Below the pieces are notes generated by a model. That model was not told the origin of the DNA, ran no database searches, and worked only from the letters and a program-made list of their open reading frames with translations. 64,000 nt of DNA from Rhodomicrobium sp. R_RK_3. Its GTDB lineage: Bacteria > Pseudomonadota > Alphaproteobacteria > Rhizobiales > Rhodomicrobiaceae. The DNA is taken from positions 154,401 to 218,400 of the forward strand of contig NZ_MWLK01000036.1 of assembly GCF_002198715.1 (NCBI RefSeq), in the 5' to 3' direction. Below are positions 38,957 through 48,182 of the stretch, piece after piece. Position 1 is the stretch's first letter. The number at the start of each line of letters is the position of its first letter. The position numbers were made by a program, and so were the translations under genes.

Positions 38957-40569
38957 CAGAAGGCTCCGGCTGGGCTGGACGATGCGTGAGCGTCGAGCCG
39001 CTTCGCCTCTGTCTCGATTTCGTTGCGGGTGGAGAAGAGTTTTAGGTAGATGCCATAGGCGATGTCGTGCGCCGCGGCCCATGTCGGATCGGCGGCTTGC
39101 GCGGTTTGGGTGGGTGCCATGGCTTCGAGAGCGGCGAACAGGTCGGGGTAGAGGCCGGCGGCGGTTGCCGCGACCATCGCCGTGCCGAGCAGCACCGGCT
39201 CGCTGGTTTGCGAGGTGACGAGTTGCGCGCCGAGCGCGTCGCGGTAGAGGCGGACGAGCAGCGGGTTTTTCAGGTGCCCGCCGGAGAGGCTGACGCGGTC
39301 GATGGCGTAGCCGTGCCGGTTCAGGTGCTCGATCACATGGCGGCTTTGCAGGGCAAGGGCGCGGGCGGTGGCGAAATAATGCTCCAGGAAGGCGCGGTGG
39401 CTGGTTTCCAGGCCGATGCCGGTGAGCAGCGCGCGCGCCTTGCCGTCGCCGAGCGGGGCGCGATTGCCGAGCCAGTCCGGCACGATGTGACGCCGCGCGC
39501 CGAAGGCCGGGCCTTCGGCATCCATCAGCGCCAGGATTTCGTTGGCTGTGCGGGCGTGGAGGTCCGCCGAGGCCGGGCCGGGGCTGGCGGGTTGATGGTT
39601 CAGCGCCATGTCGAGCGCCGCACCGGAAATGCTTTGCCCGGCCTCGTGCATCCAATAGCCGGGGAAGACCGCGTCCTTGAACGGTCCCCAGACGCCGGAA
39701 ATCCGCCGCTCGTCGCGCGCCCAGGCCATATAGCTGGTCGAGGTGCCTCCGATCAGCGCCAGGGTGCGGTTGACGTCGCGCAGGTACTCGCCGCCGAGAA
39801 CGCCGAGCGCGCCCGCTTCGGCGTCGATCAGGCTGATGCCGACCGGTACGCCGGGTTCGAGACCCATCGAGGCTGCGGCTTCGGCGGAGAGCGGCCCGTG
39901 CACCTCGCCGACGCGGCCCGGCGGTTCGGAGAGCTGGCCGAGCGTGAGCAATTCGGGAATGCCCAGCTTTGCCAGCAGCGCGCGCCGCCATGGGTCGGTA
40001 TCATCAGGCAGATAGGGAAACTTGCAGGCCAGCCCGCACACCGAATGGCGGTCGACGCCCGTCGCGCGCCGGGCGATCTCATCGGCGAGGTCGCGCACCG
40101 CCGTAACCCTCGCCCAGGCCTGCGGGCGATGCCGCTTCAGCCACAGGATCTTCGGCAGATACATTTCCGGCGAGACGGTCCCGCCGACATAATCCAGATA
40201 GCGGTCGCCGCTCGCGCCAATCTCCTCGGCCTCCGCCTCGCCGCGATGGTCCATCCAGCAGATCACATCCGCATCGCCGTCGAGCGGGCGCGCGCCGTCC
40301 GCTTCGAAATAGGTCGAGGACGTTGCGTCGATGGCGATGCCGGCGATGCGCGCGCCGGGCGCGGCGGCAAGCACGTCCCGCGTCGCGGCGCAGACCGCCG
40401 CCCAGATGTCATCCATCCGGTAAACAGCGTGATCGTCGAGCGGGTGCATCAGCTCGAACCCCGCGCTCCTCGCCGCGATCAGCGTCCCGCGCGCATCGAA
40501 CAGCCCCGCCCGCGCCGACAGCGTGCCGACATCGATGGCCAGGAGATGGGGCGCGGTCCGGGCGCTCAT
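38956..40569 (-). CDS. FGGY-family pentulose kinase (ribulokinase/erythritol-kinase-like)
   Basis: 537 residues. The N-terminal motif LLAIDVGTLSARAGLFDARG, then GIAIDATSSTYFEADG and ICWMDHRGEAEAEEI, are typical of the roughly 530-residue FGGY pentulose-kinase group (TIGR01315-like), distinct from XylB. GGTSTSYMAW and the C-terminal RVSLSGGHLKNPLLVRLYRD form the nucleotide pocket. The ATG overlaps the SorC regulator stop. Candidate substrates are D-ribulose, L-ribulose, ribitol or a tetritol; having two FGGY kinases in one operon suggests two convergent substrates. The exact substrate is open. Confidence 0.85.
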
Positions 40570-41555
40570 TGCAGCAGTGCTTCGGCGACGGCTTCGTCGG
40601 TGACGAGCCGCCGGATGTAGCGGGCGTTGAGGATGGCGCGGATGATCACCAACTTGCCCATCCCGCCCGAGGCCAGGATCGACACCGGATAAATCTTCAG
40701 CTCCTGCGGGCTGAGCGCCATCACGCGCTGGTTCAGCGGATGATCGACGGGGCGGCCATATTCGTCGAGGAAGGTGCCGAGAATGTCGCCGATGGCCCCC
40801 GCCGCGCGCAGATCCGGCAGGCTTTCGGCCACGATATGCGTGCTCGCCAGCAGCGACCGGCTGGAGAGATCGCCGCAGGACAGGATCGCGACATTGGCTT
40901 CGCGGGCGCGCCGCATCACGTCGGCGAGGCCGTAATGAGTGAGCAGCGTCGAGCGGCTCTCGACCGACGGGCAATAAATGGGAGCCGCCACGTAATAGCA
41001 CTCCGCGCCGATCAGCCGGGCGAATTCGGTCGCGACTTCGAAGGTGTTGGTGCCCGAGCCGCGCGTCAGGCCGCCCATCAGCGACGTCACCCAGCTCGCC
41101 GGACGCCGCTGCGCCCGCATCCGCCGCGCCGCCTCGCGCAAGGTGCGGCCCCAGCCGACGCCGAGGCCGATGCCGTCCTGCAAGAGCGGCTCCAGCATGA
41201 GGCCGGCCGCCTCGCCGATCACCTGCTGCTGCGTGTCCGGGTCGGGGACGCTGGGGACGACGGAGACGTCGTCGAGGGCGAAGCGGGCCTTCAGCTTTTC
41301 CTCCAGCGCGACGCAGGAGGCGAGCGGCATCTTGATCTCGATCCGGACCAGCCCCTCCGCGCGCGCCTGCCCGACGATCTTGTTGACGCGCAGGCGGGTG
41401 AGGCCGAGCCGGTCGGCGATCTCCTGCTGCGTCAGGCCGCCGACATAGTAGTACCAGACTGCGCGCGTCTGCAGCTGCGCCTCGCTCCGGTCCTCGGCGG
41501 TTGCGGCGGCCGGCGGGGTCTTGGCGTTGGTGTCCTCCACGATGCGCGGCCTCAA
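40566..41555 (-). CDS. SorC/DeoR-family sugar-responsive transcriptional regulator
   Basis: 329 residues. An N-terminal helix-turn-helix (LTQQEIADRLGLTRLRVNKI, about residues 41-60) precedes the SorC sugar-phosphate-binding domain: GIGLGVGWGRTLREAARRM, SLMGGLTRGSGTNTFEVATE and LASGGMGKLVIIRAIL. Such regulators respond to a phosphorylated sugar. It lies inside the operon, overlapping both neighbours. The first codon at 41555 is TTG overlapping the upstream stop; a GTG at 41540 is an alternative. The inverted repeats at 47293-47331 are plausible binding sites. Confidence 0.9.
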   Translation of the reverse strand: MRPRIVEDTNAKTPPAAATAEDRSEAQLQTRAVWYYYVGGLTQQEIADRLGLTRLRVNKIVGQARAEGLVRIEIKMPLASCVALEEKLKARFALDDVSVVPSVPDPDTQQQVIGEAAGLMLEPLLQDGIGLGVGWGRTLREAARRMRAQRRPASWVTSLMGGLTRGSGTNTFEVATEFARLIGAECYYVAAPIYCPSVESRSTLLTHYGLADVMRRAREANVAILSCGDLSSRSLLASTHIVAESLPDLRAAGAIGDILGTFLDEYGRPVDHPLNQRVMALSPQELKIYPVSILASGGMGKLVIIRAILNARYIRRLVTDEAVAEALLQ

Positions 41556-42454
41556 GCGAATGCGGGTTTGAGCAGGGCGATCGAACGGGCGACCGCGTCG
41601 AGGATCGAAGCGTCGTCGCGCTCGAAGGGATAGAAAACCTCCAGGAAAACTGGCCGGTCTTCAAGCCCCAGGCTGCGCTGCAAGGCGGCGACCTCGGCGG
41701 GGTCCACCCGGCCGGCGTGGCTGAAATCCCAATGGCGGTCCAGTTGGAAGTCGGTCTGCTGGATGTGGACGGCGCCGATCCTCGGCCCGAGCGCCTGATA
41801 CCAGCGCTCCATGCGGGCATTCTCGACGCCGTAGAGCGGCTCGACCGTGCCGTGGCCCCAGTCGAGGCAGAACGTCCACGGCACTTTCGAAGAGGCGGTG
41901 TCCTCGGCCATGCGGACAGCCTGCTCCGGCGTCCACGGCCATTCGCGGCGCATCGGCGTCGGCTCGACGAGCAGCTCCGTCAGCCCCGCATCCGCCGCCG
42001 CCTCGCCGAGCCGCAGCATTCGGGCGATGAGATCGTGATAGTCGGCGTCGGACAGGCTGTCTGCCTCGTGCCCGTCGACGCGCGAGGCGATGGCCCCGAG
42101 CGGACCGCCGACGCGGGTGATCCCGGCGGAGGCCGCGAAGCGGTAGGCGCGCTTCAGCCAGTCCTCGGCGACGTCGCGCAGGCGCGGCTCCGGGTGCAGC
42201 AATTGATTGAAGGTATAATGCGCCAGACCGATGAAGGCGCTGTGGATGACGATGCCCTGCCCGTCTGCGTGGCGGCGCATATCGCGCGCGAGATCGTCGA
42301 GGATGTCATCCGGCCATGTCGGGTCGACGAGGTCGAAGCTGAACTGCACGAAGTCCAGGCCCAGCCGGTCGCGCACGATCTCGGTCCAGAGCGTGGGCGT
42401 AACCCAGCGCTTGATGCAGAAGGACAGGTTGATGCCGAGCGGAATGGCCGTCAT
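41552..42454 (-). CDS. Sugar phosphate isomerase/epimerase (TIM barrel, AP endonuclease 2 family)
   Basis: 300 residues of the xylose-isomerase-like TIM-barrel superfamily. Metal and substrate residues of the fold appear in IVIHSAFIGL, ELLVEPTPMR (the Glu ligand), FCLDWGHGT (the Asp and His ligands), AVHIQQTDF and the ending VFLEVFYP. It resembles the EryC-type protein next to SorC regulators in erythritol loci. Probably interconverts ketoses, free or phosphorylated. Both ends overlap neighbours by 4 nt. Confidence 0.82.
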   Translation of the reverse strand: MTAIPLGINLSFCIKRWVTPTLWTEIVRDRLGLDFVQFSFDLVDPTWPDDILDDLARDMRRHADGQGIVIHSAFIGLAHYTFNQLLHPEPRLRDVAEDWLKRAYRFAASAGITRVGGPLGAIASRVDGHEADSLSDADYHDLIARMLRLGEAAADAGLTELLVEPTPMRREWPWTPEQAVRMAEDTASSKVPWTFCLDWGHGTVEPLYGVENARMERWYQALGPRIGAVHIQQTDFQLDRHWDFSHAGRVDPAEVAALQRSLGLEDRPVFLEVFYPFERDDASILDAVARSIALLKPAFA

Positions 42455-43275
42455 TTCGTCGCGCCCATCGTGAGGCCGCGCACCATGTGCCGGCTGACCA
42501 CCAACGCGAACAGCGTCACCGGCAATACGATGACGGTGCCCGTCGCCATGATCTTGCCCCAGGGCAGTTCATAGCCGGACATGAAATTGGTCGCCACGAC
42601 CGGCGCGGTCTTCAGCGATTGGCTGGTGATGAGGACGAGCGCGTAGAGCAGCTCGTTCCAGGAGAAGATGAAGGCGAAGATCGCCGAGACCGCGACGCCG
42701 GGAATGCCGAGCGGCAAATAGATGCGCCAGAAAATGTCGAACTGGGTGGCGCCTTCCAGCCGGGCGGATTGTTCGAGGTCGCGCGGGATCGAGCGGAACT
42801 GATCGGTGCAGATCCAGACCACGATGGGCAGGTTGAAGGTGAGATAGACCAGGATCAGCACCCAATAGGTGTTCAGCAATCCGACCTGCCGCGAGAGCAC
42901 GTAGACCGGCAGCGCCAGCACGATCGGGCTGACCATGCGGTTGGAGATGAACCAGAACCAGAGGTCCGCCTTGCCGCGAAACTCGAAGCGGGCGAGCGCG
43001 TAGGCGGCGGGCGTGCCTAGGAGCACCGACAGGAATGTTGTCGCCGAGGCGACGATCAGCGAGTTGAGGACGGCACCGGTGACGGCCTGATCGGCGAAGA
43101 TGGCCTGATAGTTCGACAGCGTCGGCCGGAAGAACCAGACGGGGGGCGAGGCCAGCAGGTCGGTCTGGTCCTTGAGGCTGGACGAGACCATCCAGTAGAA
43201 GGGGAACAGCGCGAAGGCGAGCACGACCAGCAGGCCGAAGGCGTGCAGCAGCGATCTGGCGTTGACGCGGCTCAT
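42451..43275 (-). CDS. Carbohydrate ABC transporter permease (MalG type)
   Basis: 274 residues, six predicted helices. The cytoplasmic EAA loop EQSARLEGATQFDIFWRIYL, which contacts the ATPase, is in the expected place, followed by PLGIPGVAVSAIFAFIFSWN. Helix 1 is LLVVLAFALFPFYWMVSSSL. Pairs with the permease encoded upstream, which it overlaps by 4 nt. The longer open frame upstream of 43275 overlaps that gene and is not coding. Confidence 0.93.
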   Translation of the reverse strand: MSRVNARSLLHAFGLLVVLAFALFPFYWMVSSSLKDQTDLLASPPVWFFRPTLSNYQAIFADQAVTGAVLNSLIVASATTFLSVLLGTPAAYALARFEFRGKADLWFWFISNRMVSPIVLALPVYVLSRQVGLLNTYWVLILVYLTFNLPIVVWICTDQFRSIPRDLEQSARLEGATQFDIFWRIYLPLGIPGVAVSAIFAFIFSWNELLYALVLITSQSLKTAPVVATNFMSGYELPWGKIMATGTVIVLPVTLFALVVSRHMVRGLTMGATK

Positions 43276-44192
43276 GCTTCGATCTCCCGGTAGAAGATGC
43301 GGATGTAGATCCGGCTGAGGACGATGGTGAGCACAAGCAGCATCACCGCCTGCGCCGAGGCGAGCCCAAGATCGAAGACCTTGAAGCCGACGCGCTGCAC
43401 ATAGATCGATACGAGGTCCGTCGCCGCGCCCGGGCCGCCGCGCGTCATGACGAACACCATGTCGAAGAGCTTTAGCACGTCGGCCGAGCGCAGGATGAGC
43501 ACGGCGGTCAGGCCGGGCAGGAGATAGGGGAGCTGCACATAGCGCAGCAGCGCCCAGTGGCTCTTGGTCTCCAGCCGCGCCGCCTCCTCGATATCGACAG
43601 GCACCATCGACAGCCCGGCAAGGAAGATCAGCGCCACGAACGGCGTCCATTGCCAGATGTCCATCACCACGATGGCGATGAAGGCGCCGGTCGGATTGCC
43701 GAGCCAGTCCGACGAGCTGATGCCGACCCAGCCCATGAACTGGTTGGCGACGCCGAAATCGCGGTTGAAGATCAGCCGCCCGATCAGTCCGACCACGGCA
43801 TATGTGGTGGCGAGCGGCACGACGAGCGAGACGCGGGTCAGCGTGCGCAAAAAGCCCCAGCCGGGGCGGTGCAGCATCAGCGCAATGGCCATGCCGAGCA
43901 CGATCTGGATGGGGACCACGGTGAGGTAGAACTGGCCGGTCAGCAGCAGGCTGTCCCAAAAGGTGCGGTCGGAGAGGACGGTCAGGTAATTGTCGAAGCC
44001 GATGAAGGGGAAGCCGTCGAGCATGTCGCTGCGGCGGGTGATGTTGTAGCGGCGGAACGAGGTCGCCAGCGCGAACAGCGTCGGGTAGATACCGACGACC
44101 AGCAGCGCGAAGACGGCGGGCGCCAGGAACCAGAACGGCGTCCAGCGGCCATAGCCGAGATGATGCCGCCGCGTCGGTTTCGCCTCGCTCAT
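43272..44192 (-). CDS. Carbohydrate ABC transporter permease (MalF type)
   Basis: 306 residues. Helix 1 is FWFLAPAVFALLVVGIYPTL, and the EAA loop reads EEAARLETKSHWALLRYVQL with a Pro-rich follow-up. Extended periplasmic loop after helix 1 (IGFDNYLTVLSDRTFWDSLL) as in MalF-type sugar permeases. The ATG at 44192 (MSEAKPTRR) is 4 nt after the SIS gene stop. Forms the membrane channel with the MalG-type partner. Confidence 0.93.
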   Translation of the reverse strand: MSEAKPTRRHHLGYGRWTPFWFLAPAVFALLVVGIYPTLFALATSFRRYNITRRSDMLDGFPFIGFDNYLTVLSDRTFWDSLLLTGQFYLTVVPIQIVLGMAIALMLHRPGWGFLRTLTRVSLVVPLATTYAVVGLIGRLIFNRDFGVANQFMGWVGISSSDWLGNPTGAFIAIVVMDIWQWTPFVALIFLAGLSMVPVDIEEAARLETKSHWALLRYVQLPYLLPGLTAVLILRSADVLKLFDMVFVMTRGGPGAATDLVSIYVQRVGFKVFDLGLASAQAVMLLVLTIVLSRIYIRIFYREIEA

Positions 44193-44196
44193 CGGC

Positions 44197-44748
44197 TCAT
44201 TCCAAATTCGTATGGTTGGCGCGCATGGCTTCGGGCGTGATGCCCAGCCGGTCACGCAGCATCAGGATCATCACCTCGAACAGGATGTATTGCGCGCCCT
44301 CATAGAGCGATCCCATCGGCAGGACGGAGACCGTTGCGCCGCCATCGTCGGCCATGGTCTGGGCGGGGATGGGCAGCACGACGTCGGCGGCCTTGGCGCA
44401 AGCACCGTCCGGCTGCGCGGTGACGAGCAGCGTTCGTGCGCCGTCCCTGGCGGCGACGCCCATCAGCGCATCGACGGTTGAGAAATAGCCGGGGCCGGCG
44501 GAGACGATCAGCAGGTCGCCCGTGCCCAGATGCGGCGTCGTCATGTCGCCGACCATGGCGGCCTTAAGCCCCAGATGGAAGAGCCGCATGGCGAGCCCCT
44601 TGATCTGCAAGCCCTCGCGGCCGACGCCATAGAGCGCGATGCGGTTGGCTGCGGCAATCTCCGCAACCGCGCGCTCGACCTGTGACTGGTCGATGCGGTC
44701 GAACACCCGGGTCAGATCGGCGAGCGCGGCATGATAGAGGCTGGACAT
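44197..44748 (-). CDS. SIS-domain sugar isomerase-like protein (PHI family)
   Basis: 183 residues. A single SIS domain: [37 protein letters not shown] and [20 protein letters not shown], ending with MRANHTNLE, which matches the RHANLE-like tail of 6-phospho-3-hexuloisomerases. The partner hexulose-6-phosphate synthase is not in this operon, so the role is probably a different ketose-phosphate isomerisation, or sensing. ATG at 44748 behind GGGGGA. Lies between the binding protein and permease genes. Confidence 0.8.
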   Translation of the reverse strand: MSSLYHAALADLTRVFDRIDQSQVERAVAEIAAANRIALYGVGREGLQIKGLAMRLFHLGLKAAMVGDMTTPHLGTGDLLIVSAGPGYFSTVDALMGVAARDGARTLLVTAQPDGACAKAADVVLPIPAQTMADDGGATVSVLPMGSLYEGAQYILFEVMILMLRDRLGITPEAMRANHTNLE

Positions 44749-44834
44749 GGATGGTCCCCCGGAAGAAAAGCCAGCCATCCGGCCGCGCCCTTTCGAGCCC
44801 GGCCGGATGGCATTCATACGGGCGGCGGGCGCGG

Positions 44835-46190
44835 CTACTGCCGCAGTTCCTTCTTGCCGTCGTAATAGCCTTCCTTCTTGAGGATGTCTTCCATGCGGGT
44901 GCTGATCTGCTTGGCGCCCTCCTCGGTCGTCACCTCGTTCAGCTGCATCTTGGTGCCCCATTCCGCGATCACCTCGGAGATCGCCGGCCACGCCGGGAAC
45001 CGCGGACGGAATTCCGGCACGCCCTTCTGCCAGGAGGCGACCATCGGCTCGACGAACTTATACTTGGCCTTGATGTCGGGCTGCTCGTAGATCGACATAC
45101 GGCCCGAGACGCCGCCGGCCTCGACATAGGGGCGCGCGATCTCTTCCGACGTCGCCCACTGGATGAAGATCCAGGAGGCCTTCTTCTGGGCTTCGGTCGC
45201 CTGCGAGGCGACGGCCAGCGAGAAGCCGCCGAGCGCGGGCAGGCGGCCCGCCGGTCCAGCCGGTTCCGGTGCGACGGCGAGGCAATCGCCGAGCTTGGAG
45301 GTGGCGGGATCGGTGAGCGTGCCGTAGAAGGCCGACCATTCGGTGATCATCGAGACCTGGCCCTGCGCCAGCGCGTTGACCGCTTCGGAATGGTCATAGG
45401 AGACGATGCCGGGGGGCATCGACTTGGCCAGGTCCTGGCGGAATTTCAGGCCGGCCTGGCTCTGCGGCGACAGCAGATTCGACTTGAAATTCTTGTCGAG
45501 CAGCGAGCCGCCGAACGGCCAGAGCACGCGCATGAAACTGTCGCAGGACTGGGTTTCGCCGCGCAGCGATTGCAGGGCGTAGCCGTACTGCTTCTTGTCC
45601 GCGATGGTGAGTTTTGGGGCGTAAACGTCCTTCAGCTCGGCCCAGGTCGCCGGCGGCTTGTCGAAGCCCGCCTCCTTCAGCTGGCACTGGTTGTAGAACA
45701 GCAGGCCCGAATAATTGTCGAAGGGCAGGCCGTAGACCTTGCCGCCCCAGGAGCCGAAGGCGTCCAGCAGCAGCGGGAAAAAACCCTTCAGATTGAGGCC
45801 CGGATCGGTGATCGCCGCGTCGGCGCTGAGCTTTTCGATCGGCTCGATCCAGCCGTTCTCGGCGAACTCGCCGATCCAGACAAGATCGACCAGCGCCAGG
45901 GTCAAATCGCCCTTGGCATTGAAGTTGAGCACCTGCTTCTCGCGGGTGTTTTCGTAGGGCGCGATCTCGTAATTGACCTTGATGCCGGTCTTCTTCTCGA
46001 ATTCCGGCAACAGCTTGATGATGGCGCGATAGCCCGGCCGGTCCAGGAAGATGACGTTGATCTGCTCGCCCTTGAATGGGGCGGCGGCCTTGGCGATGTC
46101 CCATTCGGCTTGGACCGGACTTGTGATCGGCCCGAGCATACTGGCTGCGAGCGCACATGCGCCCAGTATGGATGTGAGTTGTTTTTTCAT
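44835..46190 (-). CDS. ABC transporter sugar-binding protein
   Basis: 451 residues, with signal peptide [20 protein letters not shown] and cleavage near VQAEW. The mature protein is a cluster-1 carbohydrate-binding fold: [51 protein letters not shown] and [20 protein letters not shown]. It captures the substrate in the periplasm for the two permeases. Its ATG at 46190 follows GGGAGGAAAC. The unusually good ribosome site agrees with the high expression usual for binding proteins. Confidence 0.93.
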   Translation of the reverse strand: MKKQLTSILGACALAASMLGPITSPVQAEWDIAKAAAPFKGEQINVIFLDRPGYRAIIKLLPEFEKKTGIKVNYEIAPYENTREKQVLNFNAKGDLTLALVDLVWIGEFAENGWIEPIEKLSADAAITDPGLNLKGFFPLLLDAFGSWGGKVYGLPFDNYSGLLFYNQCQLKEAGFDKPPATWAELKDVYAPKLTIADKKQYGYALQSLRGETQSCDSFMRVLWPFGGSLLDKNFKSNLLSPQSQAGLKFRQDLAKSMPPGIVSYDHSEAVNALAQGQVSMITEWSAFYGTLTDPATSKLGDCLAVAPEPAGPAGRLPALGGFSLAVASQATEAQKKASWIFIQWATSEEIARPYVEAGGVSGRMSIYEQPDIKAKYKFVEPMVASWQKGVPEFRPRFPAWPAISEVIAEWGTKMQLNEVTTEEGAKQISTRMEDILKKEGYYDGKKELRQ

Positions 46191-46219
46191 GTTTCCTCCC
46201 ATTGTGCCAAATGGAATGC

Positions 46220-47251
46220 TCAACCCCCATTTGGGTAGATCAGCACCTTTGTGTATCCAGGTGCATTATTGGCGAGCGCTTGGAATGCGCCCGGCGTCTC
46301 TTCCAGGCCGATGCGGTGCGTCACCATCGAGGCGACGTCGACCTTGCCTGATTTCACCAGCGCGATGGCGCGCGGATAGACCTCTCCCATGCGCCGCGCG
46401 AATTTGATCTTGAGGCCCCGCCGCCGGACATCGGCGGCGTTCAGATGATAGACGTCGCCATCGGGAATGCCGACCAGCACGACACGTCCGCCGATCCGCG
46501 TGGCGCTGACGGCGTCACGGAAGCCGTTCGGCGAATTGGTGGCTTCGATGACCAGCGTGCAGCCGCCCGAGGACCATTCGACGATCTCGGCGACCGAGCT
46601 GCCCGCTTTCGCCGCGCCGAGCTTTTCCGCCATGGCCCGCCGGTGCGGCATCGGTTCGGCGACCAGGATTTCGCCCGCACCCGCGGCTTTCAGCACTTCG
46701 ATCAGCAGCAATCCAATCGGCCCTGCTCCGACCACGGCGACGCGCTCGAGCAGGCGCGGCTTGGCCAGATCGACGGCGTGAATGGCGACGCCCAGCGGCT
46801 CGAGCATGACCGCCTGCAGCGGATCGAAGCCCGCCGGAAGCGGCACGATCTGCGATCTCGGCACCCAGAGCTGCGATGTCATCGCCCCGTTAAACGGCGG
46901 CGCTCCAATGAATTCGACATTGGGGCAGAGATTGGGGTGGCCCTCATGGCACCATTCGCAGCGGCCGCATGCCTTGTTCGGATCGACCGCGACCAGCGTG
47001 CCGCGCGGCAATTCCAGCGCGTCCAGGTCCTCGGTGAGGTAGCCGCCGAACTCATGGCCCGGCACGAAGGGCTCCCGGATCAGGGCGGCGCCGATGCCGC
47101 CATCCTTGTAATAATGCAGGTCGCTGCCGCACAGGCCGACCGCCGCCACGTCGAGCAGGATTTCGTCCGCCCTGCCTTCCGTCAGGTTGAAGGGCGCGAC
47201 GCGCGCGTCCATCGGACCGTGGATATAGACGGCTTGGCTCAAGCGGCCCAC
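46220..47251 (-). CDS. Zn-dependent polyol/alcohol dehydrogenase (MDR family)
   Basis: 343 residues. The catalytic zinc motif [13 protein letters not shown] and [10 protein letters not shown], the structural zinc cysteines in [15 protein letters not shown], and the Rossmann motif [19 protein letters not shown] resemble sorbitol/xylitol/threonine dehydrogenases. It most likely oxidises the imported polyol to a ketose. First gene of the ten-gene operon. The start may be the GTG at 47251 or a TTG at 47242 ([14 protein letters not shown]), the latter having AAGG at better spacing. Confidence 0.88.
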   Translation of the reverse strand: MGRLSQAVYIHGPMDARVAPFNLTEGRADEILLDVAAVGLCGSDLHYYKDGGIGAALIREPFVPGHEFGGYLTEDLDALELPRGTLVAVDPNKACGRCEWCHEGHPNLCPNVEFIGAPPFNGAMTSQLWVPRSQIVPLPAGFDPLQAVMLEPLGVAIHAVDLAKPRLLERVAVVGAGPIGLLLIEVLKAAGAGEILVAEPMPHRRAMAEKLGAAKAGSSVAEIVEWSSGGCTLVIEATNSPNGFRDAVSATRIGGRVVLVGIPDGDVYHLNAADVRRRGLKIKFARRMGEVYPRAIALVKSGKVDVASMVTHRIGLEETPGAFQALANNAPGYTKVLIYPNGG

Positions 47252-47275
47252 CTTGTGTACCGGATCGGGACGGCC

Positions 47276-47304
47276 AGCTTACAAATGCATTAATATGTAG
47301 TCAA
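47276..47304 (-). promoter_or_regulatory. Candidate promoter of the polyol operon
   Basis: On the minus strand TTGACT (47304-47299) and TAAGCT (47281-47276) are 17 nt apart, a good sigma-70 -35 box with a weak -10. Transcription would begin roughly 20-25 nt before the dehydrogenase start. The -35 box lies between the arms of the ATATGT-N5-ACATAT repeat, so a bound repressor would block it. Prediction by eye only. Confidence 0.45.
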
Positions 47305-47331
47305 CATATGAGATTTTAGTTTTTCATATGT
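47293..47331. promoter_or_regulatory. Overlapping inverted repeats, probable operator of the SorC regulator
   Basis: Two perfect dyads share an arm. ATATGT (47293-47298), spacer AGTCA, ACATAT (47304-47309); and ACATATGA (47304-47311), N12, TCATATGT (47324-47331). The site is A+T-rich in a GC-rich region and lies between the divergent polyol operon and the phosphatase gene. Three regularly placed ATATG half-sites suit a multimeric SorC-family protein. Assignment to the SorC regulator of this operon is inference. Confidence 0.5.
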
Positions 47332-47369
47332 ATCGGCGCCGAAGCCGCCTCAAGCAAGGACCGACAAAC

Positions 47370-48158
47370 GTGAATGACACCGATATCGACGCCCGCCTCG
47401 AAGCCGCGACCCGCATCGCCAAGACCGCGGGCGAGCTGGCGCTCGGCTATTTCCTGGCCCGCGACCAGCTCGCCATCACCCACAAGGCCGCGCAGGACCG
47501 CGTTTCCGAAGCCGACCGCGCCGTCGAGACGCTGATCCGCGACGCGATCCTCGCCGACTTCCCCGAGGATGCGCTGATGGGCGAGGAGCACGGCGACACC
47601 ACTGGCCGCTCGGCTTTCCTGTGGGTCATCGACCCCATCGACGGCACCACGCCGTTCCTGTCCGGCTTGGCGGACTGGTGCGTGTCGATCGCGGTGGCGG
47701 TCGCGGGCGAGCCGGTGATCGGCGTCATCGAGGCGCCGCGCCATCGCGAGACCTGGATTGCAGCGCGGGGGCGCGGCGCGACCGTGAACGGGGTAAAGCT
47801 GAGAGTCGACCCGGAGGCCGACCTGACCAGCGGCATGTTTGCCTTCGGCGGCAGCCTGCGCTGCGACGCCGCCGAAACCGGCGGCTTCATCACCCGGCTG
47901 ATGCAATCGGGCTGCATCGCCTTCCACAACGGCTCCGGCGCGCTGATGACCGCCTATGTCGCCGCCGGCCGCCTGGTCGGCTATTACGACGCTCATATCA
48001 ACGCCTGGGATTGCTTTGCCGGCCTCGTGATGGTGGCGGAAGCCGGCGGCGTCGCGACATTCGGCGGCGCGGACCGCCTCCAACGCGGCGGCCCCTTGCT
48101 GGCTGGCGCACCGCGGGCCTTTACGGCCGCGCGGACGCTGGTTGATGGGTTGGGGTGA
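47370..48158 (+). CDS. Inositol monophosphatase-family sugar phosphatase
   Basis: 262 residues. All IMPase signatures are present: MGEEHGDT, the metal-binding WVIDPIDGTTPFLSGLADWC and the C-terminal YDAHINAWDCFAGLVMVAEA (WD motif). The substrate may be histidinol phosphate, inositol phosphate or another sugar phosphate. I chose the GTG at 47370, nine bases after AAGGA; an upstream ATG at 47328 lies within the operator-like repeat. Divergent from the polyol operon and sharing its control region, so it probably belongs to the same regulon. Confidence 0.87.
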   Translation: MNDTDIDARLEAATRIAKTAGELALGYFLARDQLAITHKAAQDRVSEADRAVETLIRDAILADFPEDALMGEEHGDTTGRSAFLWVIDPIDGTTPFLSGLADWCVSIAVAVAGEPVIGVIEAPRHRETWIAARGRGATVNGVKLRVDPEADLTSGMFAFGGSLRCDAAETGGFITRLMQSGCIAFHNGSGALMTAYVAAGRLVGYYDAHINAWDCFAGLVMVAEAGGVATFGGADRLQRGGPLLAGAPRAFTAARTLVDGLG

Positions 48159-48182
48159 TGTTGGTTTAGTGGCCAAGCAGGC

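Noticed and set aside
38957..39991. An N-terminal extension fused to the ABC ATPase
   Set aside because: The extension is Arg/Pro-rich and antiphase to the FGGY kinase; the ATPase has a normal ATG at 38956.
38960..41820. A single 954-residue protein including the FGGY kinase
   Set aside because: Only the part from 40569 downward matches the kinase; the upstream extension overlaps the SorC gene in another frame and has no family character.
42451..43959. A 502-residue fusion permease
   Set aside because: The upstream half is an out-of-frame reading of the first permease; the second permease has its own ATG at 43275 and standard length.
44682..46238. Long plus-strand frame opposite the sugar-binding protein
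   Set aside because: Leu/Arg/His-rich shadow translation without start context or domains; the minus-strand gene is unambiguous.
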